The translations under genes were made by a program, and so were the position numbers. A stretch of DNA of 64,000 nucleotides from assembly GCF_003173735.1 (NCBI RefSeq), contig NZ_CP029551.1, positions 871,001-935,000 of the forward strand, written 5' to 3'. This document shows, piece by piece, positions 61,029-64,000 of the stretch. Below the pieces are notes generated by a model, which saw only the letters and a program-made list of their open reading frames with translations, did not search any database and was not told where the DNA came from. Every line of letters starts with the position of its first letter. The stretch's first letter is position 1. Source of the stretch: Methylobacterium radiodurans. GTDB lineage: Bacteria; Pseudomonadota; Alphaproteobacteria; Rhizobiales; Beijerinckiaceae.

Positions 61029-61534
61029 AACCAAACAACGTCCTCTTCACCGGCCGCGAACGTCATGGGTTTATTGCTTTCGCCGAAGCGCATGTATCCG
61101 ACGCTATAACCTAGCGCCTGCAAACACCGCGCCGCGTCATGGAGCTGCTGCTCGGTAGCGGGCCCGTAGCGTCCCGAGGCGCCATTGATCAGAACCCGGT
61201 CGTCGGTGAGATACCAGAGTTCGCCCCCGCAATGGGCGTTGCCGCCTCCTGTCAGGTTCGTATGTTTCACCTGTCCCAACCGACGCGCTTGTCCGAACGG
61301 ACCCTCCTCAAGACCGTGGGGACAATCCGTGGGTCCAATGACCCAAAGATATCTGCCCACGAGCGTCTCCTCCTGGGTCGTCGGCACTCGGACGATGGTC
61401 ACGGGCTCCCGCACTGGACCGGCCAGAAACCGCATACCGTCGGCGAGCGTCATCTGAACGCACTCGTCCGGATCTCGCGGCGCCCGCTTCGGGGGGATCG
61501 CTGGGTATACTCCACGGAAATCACCGAAGTTCAT
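61025..61534 (-). CDS. hypothetical protein upstream of the ImmA/IrrE gene
   Basis: 169 residues from ATG 61534 (GTG 61561 is an alternative). Segments: CVQMTLADGMRFLAGPVREPVTIVR, EETLVGRYLWVIGPTDCPHGLE, GQVKHTNLTGGGNAHCGGELWYL, NGASGRYGPATEQQLHDAARCL and SVGYMRFGE. Several Cys and His but no known motif. Its stop overlaps the metallopeptidase start (ATGA), so the two are translated together. Gene pairs with XRE-ImmA/IrrE partners are often toxin/antidote-like or repressor/protease pairs; this is a guess. Confidence 0.6.
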   Translation of the reverse strand: MNFGDFRGVYPAIPPKRAPRDPDECVQMTLADGMRFLAGPVREPVTIVRVPTTQEETLVGRYLWVIGPTDCPHGLEEGPFGQARRLGQVKHTNLTGGGNAHCGGELWYLTDDRVLINGASGRYGPATEQQLHDAARCLQALGYSVGYMRFGESNKPMTFAAGEEDVVWL

Positions 61535-61561
61535 GATGCGTTCGGTTCGAGGAATGGTCAC

Positions 61562-61961
61562 CGCGAACGCCTATCACAGATTGCCGCGGGCTTGTTCCGG
61601 CCGCCCGTCCGCGACGTGTCGGTTTCCCCGTGATACCCGCCCAAGCATCGGAAAAACGGACCAGGGCAAGCAGCGCGCGGCGCCCACATGTTCGAGCTCG
61701 TTGAACCGAATCGTCGCTGCCGAGCGATAGATCGCCAACACCGCGAATGTCTTCATGCGATATCGCAAAGCCTGAGGCGACGCCGAGCTAAGCCATGTAT
61801 CATTTCCCTGCGGCGTCGCCGGAAAACAATTCCGATCGAGGGCTGGCTCTGAGGCGCGATCGGCGGCCGCCTTGACGGATAGCCCCACGAAAGACGGACC
61901 TCGGACGAGGCGGCGCCGAACCCCTCGTCGGGGAGACCTTTCCTCTCGGCCCGATGCGGAG
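61562..61961. other. intergenic region, no confident gene
   Basis: About 400 bases that should hold the promoter of the 61534-59580 operon. One minus-strand frame of 104 codons exists (with segment KTFAVLAIYRSAATIRFNELE) but is weak. A perfect 10-base inverted repeat is present (see entry). Confidence 0.5.
61776..61820. repeat. 10-base perfect inverted repeat
   Basis: GGCGACGCCG (61776-61785) and CGGCGTCGCC (61811-61820) with 25 bases between. It lies upstream of the minus-strand operon, so it may be an operator. Confidence 0.4.
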
Positions 61962-62444
61962 TCAGCGGTAGAGTCCTTCCGCCTGCAGGCGAGCGAGCAA
62001 CTCCCCGGCCCGCGCTTGTGCCGCGACAGCGCCCGTTCCGTCCTCGAAGCCGTACCCGAGCATCGGTGATAACCTCCGTACCGCCCGGTCCATCGCAGAG
62101 CCCTGCCACAGAATCAGCACCTCGCGGTCGATGAGGTCCGACAGGAAGTACCACAGCGTCATCATGAGGCCGAGCGACGGTCGCTCGGCCCATTCCGCCA
62201 TGATACCTTTGGCAATGCGTTCGAGCCGGCGCATGGTTGCTTGCCGCTTCCGCGGAGCCAAATCGTCGAACGGTTCCAGACAAGCGATGCGGAGGTTCTC
62301 GCGCAGCTCGGCGACGTCGGCCTCGGCTCGCGCGGCCAGGGCCAGATCGGACGGTACGAAAGCGCCCGGTATCTGGCAGAGCGCGAACAGCAGATACGCG
62401 GGTAGCGCGAGTTCCAGGCGTTGGCGGTCGGTAAGGATGGCCAT
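61962..62444 (-). CDS. hypothetical helical protein
   Basis: 160 residues from ATG 62444. Mostly helical: AILTDRQRLELALPAYLLFAL, DVAELRENLRIACLEPFDDLAPRKRQAT, SLGLMMTLWYFLSDLIDREV and ends AQARAGELLARLQAEGLYR. No signal, motif or catalytic residue. Alternative start GTG/ATG upstream at 62480 would cross a strong palindrome. Unknown; island-borne. Confidence 0.5.
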   Translation of the reverse strand: MAILTDRQRLELALPAYLLFALCQIPGAFVPSDLALAARAEADVAELRENLRIACLEPFDDLAPRKRQATMRRLERIAKGIMAEWAERPSLGLMMTLWYFLSDLIDREVLILWQGSAMDRAVRRLSPMLGYGFEDGTGAVAAQARAGELLARLQAEGLYR

Positions 62445-62481
62445 CCCGTGATCCGTGGCGGATCCGATCGGGATAGGCAAC

Positions 62482-62530
62482 GCCGTCCACGCTCGGTCGG
62501 CCCGTATGGGCCCGACCGAGCGTGGACGGC
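62482..62530. repeat. 19-base perfect inverted repeat, nested hairpin
   Basis: GCCGTCCACGCTCGGTCGG (62482-62500) and its complement (62512-62530), with an 11-base loop CCCGTATGGGC that itself can pair (CCC/GGG). It begins 38 bases upstream of the 62444 start. It is the longest perfect palindrome noticed in the window. Confidence 0.75.
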
Positions 62531-62741
62531 AATGGGCGCTCGTCTTGGTGGCGCTGCGTACGCGGCGTTCGGAATGGATCCGGCCAATTCCGTCGGTCGC
62601 TCCTGCTCGACGATCCGCTCACGTTGATGTTCGCGATCGGACGAGCCACGCTCGGAGCGTAGTGGGCGCGGTCGCTGGGCTCTATCTATGCTCGACCGCT
62701 ACCCGACGGGATGCGTCCATCGGGGGAGCGACCCGGCCCGA

Positions 62742-62798
62742 AGAGACCTTTGTCTCTCCGGGTGAGGGACGGGCGCGACGTCTCCGTCCCCATCCCGG
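62742..62798. repeat. tandem stem-loops
   Basis: Two adjacent hairpins: 6-base stem with 4-base loop (62742-62757) followed directly by a stem of 5 + 7 bases with an internal 3-base mismatch and an 11-base loop (62758-62798). Not followed by a T-run, so not a simple terminator. Confidence 0.55.
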
Positions 62799-62899
62799 CC
62801 CTATCTAAGAGAAGAGAGAATCTAGGACTCTGTTTTTTCTATTGGAGGCTGGATGGCGGGACCGCAACCGTGTCCACAGGCCGTCCCCGCCGCCACGGC

Positions 62900-62916
62900 G
62901 TTAAGAGGGCTTTAAC
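62900..62916. promoter_or_regulatory. CtrA-like site
   Basis: TTAA (62901-62904), seven bases GAGGGCT, TTAAC (62912-62916): exact match to the alphaproteobacterial CtrA consensus TTAA-N7-TTAAC. With G62900 it is symmetrical (GTTAA...TTAAC), so it reads on both strands. Confidence 0.4.
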
Positions 62917-63139
62917 AGGTTCGCTCTAATGTCCGGGATAGGCTCGGCCCCAGAAGGCCTTGGATGCGATGACCGCCCGAGAGGCGTGCCCGCGTCCCGG
63001 ATTCTCCCACGTGCCCGGATTCCGGGTCGTTGGCCGGCGCACCTGTTGAGCGCGGAGTCGATGGCCGGGACGGAGCCGGCGCTGGACCGTGCCGCCGGGC
63101 CGTCCTATCCACATCTATCGACTCCCCTGACGGCCCCCG

Positions 63140-63265
63140 GTGGACAACTGGGCCATCGTCGAATGCCAATTCCGCCCCGGCCGCGACCTCGAATATGCGG
63201 TGGAGGTGGCTTGTTCGGCCCAATGTCCCCGAGGGCTCGATAGAGTCCCTATTGATAGCGCATGA
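63140..63265 (+). CDS. small ORF, uncertain
   Basis: 41 codons from GTG 63140: VDNWAIVECQFRPGRDLEYA then VEVACSAQCPRGLDRV. Its stop overlaps the ATG of the next micro-ORF (ATGA). Composition is protein-like with Cys, but no homologue is recalled. Confidence 0.25.
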   Translation: MDNWAIVECQFRPGRDLEYAVEVACSAQCPRGLDRVPIDSA

Positions 63266-63390
63266 CGGAGGAACCCGGCAGCCGGACGCCGAAGCTGGGC
63301 TGCGTCGGATGGTCGGCAAAGACCGCTTGGGCGGACGCGCTCGGTCGCGATCCCGAATGCTGCCGCAGTGAGGCGAGTGTTTCCACCTGA
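63262..63390 (+). CDS. small ORF, uncertain, coupled to preceding
   Basis: 42 codons from ATG 63262: GSRTPKLGCVGWSAKTAWAD and LGRDPECCRSEASVST. The ATGA overlap with the preceding frame suggests coupled translation if both are real. Confidence 0.25.
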   Translation: MTEEPGSRTPKLGCVGWSAKTAWADALGRDPECCRSEASVST

Positions 63391-63454
63391 AGACACACGG
63401 ATGCCCGCATTTCGAGGAACGCTGAGCATCATCCGAGGTTTCGGCGCGGTGAAT

Positions 63455-64000
63455 TCAGGCTCGGCTATCCAGATGTCCGAACGAATCCGTCAAACTGATT
63501 CTGTCGAAGCCCTGTGGCAACGTGTAGCCACTCGCGATGGTCATCCCCAGATCGAAAATCCATTCGTCGTTGCTTCCGAATAGGCGATCGAAGTAGCCTT
63601 GCCTTTCGAGATCGTAGGTGTGGACGTCGCGGCGGGCTTCTTCCAAGGTGAGATAGCCATACGACATCGCCTCAATGGCGTTACGGATCCGCACGCGACG
63701 GGCACTCAGGACCGGAGGCATGACGTCCCTGCGAAAACGTTCGCGAAAGACTCTGTGGCTCAGCGCCTCGAGATCCAATTCGTCCAGTCCTCCGAGAACC
63801 TCGGTCAAGGGCTTCCAGACGGGGCGTGGTTCGAAAGGCACGACATTGTCTTCAATCACCGGAAACAAGGATTTGAAGGTCAGGGGTGAGCGATCGTTGA
63901 GCCAGATCGCCGCCGTTCGGTCATCCCACATGTCCATCGGCTCCAGCAGCGTTCTAAATGGAGGGAACTCTCGCAACCATCTCGCGGCATCCGTCGGTCG
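63455..64000 (-). CDS. hypothetical protein, partial (runs off the window)
   Basis: Minus-strand frame open to the right edge, stop at 63455; 181 residues are visible without a start. Segments: DAARWLREFPPFRTLLEPMDMWDD, TFKSLFPVIEDNVVPFEP, LGGLDELDLEALSHRVFRER, NAIEAMSYGYLTLEEARRD and GSNDEWIFDLGMTIASGYTL. No membrane helix or motif I can name. Codon use is gene-like. The N-terminal part lies outside the window. Confidence 0.55.
   Translation of the reverse strand, partial: RPTDAARWLREFPPFRTLLEPMDMWDDRTAAIWLNDRSPLTFKSLFPVIEDNVVPFEPRPVWKPLTEVLGGLDELDLEALSHRVFRERFRRDVMPPVLSARRVRIRNAIEAMSYGYLTLEEARRDVHTYDLERQGYFDRLFGSNDEWIFDLGMTIASGYTLPQGFDRISLTDSFGHLDSRA

Larger units (their letters stand above)
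62531..63139. other. palindrome-rich gene-poor stretch
   Basis: About 600 bases with no confident coding region. Hairpins include AGAGAC-CTTT-GTCTCT (62742-62757) and CCGGG-tga-GGGACGG...CCGTCCC-cat-CCCGG (62758-62798), plus several smaller ones near 62655-62726. A 20-codon micro-frame at 62853-62915 has GGAGG upstream but is too short to call. Confidence 0.5.

Noticed and set aside
61574..61888. 104-codon minus-strand frame upstream of the ImmA/IrrE operon
   Set aside because: No motif, no convincing ribosome site and atypical composition; it occupies the probable promoter region.
62853..62915. 20-codon frame with GGAGG upstream, possible leader peptide
   Set aside because: The spacing is short, there is no regulatory codon run and its stop overlaps the CtrA-like box.

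Overview
The window is a high-GC alphaproteobacterial chromosome segment. It is most like Methylobacterium/Methylorubrum (Hyphomicrobiales): it carries a four-subunit NAD-linked molybdenum formate dehydrogenase (fdsGBAD), a feuPQ-like two-component system beside cytochrome c maturation genes, and an RcGTA-like tail module. The genus is an inference from gene content; no rRNA or other taxonomic marker is present.

Layout. 0-4.4 kb: a partial membrane sensor, a receiver/HD-GYP protein, a TadG-like protein and two divergent TadE-like pseudopilins. 4.4-6.1 kb: cytochrome c coupled to a PQQ-type sugar dehydrogenase. 6.2-12.1 kb: envelope sugar genes (FAD oxidoreductase, epimerase, GT87-like and GT-C-like membrane proteins). 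12.1-23.7 kb: housekeeping (lipoprotein, S10 peptidase, holC, pyrG, secG, tpiA, ppiD, trpE, DUF983, NUDIX, rpmG). 23.7-30.9 kb: LysR regulator, a Cys-less LOV-like PAS protein and the fds operon. 31-39.4 kb: GST, ccmH-ccmF-ccmE-ccmI, histidine kinase, response regulator and a small periplasmic protein. 39.6-52.2 kb: a phage/GTA-like module on the minus strand (holin-like proteins, GH24 endolysin, DUF2793 tail fibre, megatron baseplate protein, NlpC/P60, DUF2163, DUF2460, tape measure, tail chaperones, major tail protein), interrupted by a plus-strand chemotaxis receptor.

52.2-64 kb: a mosaic genomic island that starts inside the N-terminus of the GTA major tail protein. It holds a transposase relic, an AT-richer GntR-like regulator, decayed gene fragments and a 1332-residue protein read as REase + TPR + GreA/B-C-like + PIN-like, which matches the architecture of predicted TPR-GreAB-C-PIN conflict systems. 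Facing it is a coupled pair (XRE-ImmA/IrrE metallopeptidase and an unknown protein). Then come a small unknown gene, about 1 kb of palindrome-rich DNA with no confident gene, and a truncated gene at the edge. The capsid/terminase half of the GTA cluster is not in the window.

The strongest candidates for something new are the nuclease-TPR-GreAB-PIN protein with its neighbours, and a tail-chaperone reading frame with no ATG/GTG/TTG start that would be reached by -1 slippage on CCCC just before a stop codon.
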